Below are positions 14,135 through 14,290 of a DNA stretch of 14,290 nucleotides, piece after piece. Position numbers and translations under genes: made by a program. The notes under the pieces are model-generated. The model was given only the letters and a program-made list of their open reading frames with translations, did not search any database and had not been told where the DNA came from. The DNA is from Treponema sp. Lineage in GTDB: Bacteria > Spirochaetota > Spirochaetia > Treponematales > Breznakiellaceae. Location of the stretch: NCBI GenBank assembly GCA_031281685.1, contig JAITFA010000180.1, forward strand, positions 1 to 14,290, given 5' to 3'. Numbering within the stretch: position 1 is the first letter of the stretch; each line of letters begins with the position of its first letter.

Positions 14135-14290
14135 AATGTTTGCGGAAACTTTTCCGATAGGTATGTTGGAAGCAGCGTATAACTATGTCTTACGGTTCAC
14201 CCGTTAAGGCTCCGCCGCCGCTGGTTTCGGGAAAATTCTTTCACCTCTCTTGTATGCGCACAAACCACAATTTGATCACAATCCCCCAAA
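14135..14290. other. Region after fliJ, no recognised gene
   Basis: A palindrome CGGAAA-CT-TTTCCG (14143-14156) follows fliJ but has no T-run, so it is a poor terminator. An ATG at 14185 (MSYGSPVKAPPPLVSGKFF) opens a frame that stays open to the edge, about 35 codons, with a weak GGAAG 13 bases upstream. I do not recognise it. In Borrelia and Treponema, flbB usually follows fliJ; the residues seen here do not look like an FlbB start. Confidence 0.4.

Noticed and set aside
14143..14156. CGGAAA-CT-TTTCCG palindrome as the flagellar operon terminator
   Set aside because: The stem is short, the loop is too tight without opening pairs, and no T-run follows.

Overview
The window looks like a piece of a spirochaete chromosome, most likely a Treponema-type organism. 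The strongest evidence is the gene order flgB-flgC-fliE-fliF-fliG-fliH-fliI-fliJ, all on the + strand and tightly packed, which is the classic spirochaetal periplasmic-flagellum operon. Leader peptides ending in VFA, a base composition near 50-55% GC, and a carbohydrate ABC transporter without its own ATPase fit a sugar-fermenting, host-gut or sediment treponeme. The species cannot be named from sequence reading alone.

Left part (1-6632) is a carbohydrate-use locus. On the - strand, a sugar-binding protein (1920-3236) is followed by two membrane permeases of the MalF/MalG type (966-1847 and 88-957). A hairpin lies between binding protein and permeases, and a terminator-like hairpin lies after the last gene. 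Divergent to it on the + strand are a cytoplasmic (alpha/alpha)6-barrel glycoside hydrolase (about 3350-5590) and, overlapping its stop, a LacI-family repressor (5583-6632). A near-perfect 20-bp palindrome (3297-3316) lies between the two divergent transcription units and is the obvious candidate operator. The likely logic is oligosaccharide capture, import, intracellular hydrolysis and repression by the LacI protein, which would also control its own transcription.

Middle part (6633-7030) is a 398-base gene-free stretch with a weak hairpin, five degenerate ~22-bp palindromic repeats (6760-6866), and a 46-bp near-identical copy (6875-6920, 45/46) of an internal piece of the permease gene at 257-302.

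Right part (7031-14134) is the flagellar operon: rod proteins FlgB, FlgC and FliE, MS-ring FliF, motor/switch FliG, and the export ATPase group FliH, FliI, FliJ. Genes from fliG onward overlap by 4 to 17 bases. The striking exception is a ~260-base insertion between flgC and fliE (about 7922-8182). It is non-coding and highly structured, with at least four consecutive hairpins, two of them closed by GNRA tetraloops. Its layout resembles the HEARO/OMEGA class of transposon-associated RNAs, although I could not verify that by search. It separates fliE from what appears to be its original ribosome binding site at the end of flgC. The last 156 bases contain no recognised gene.
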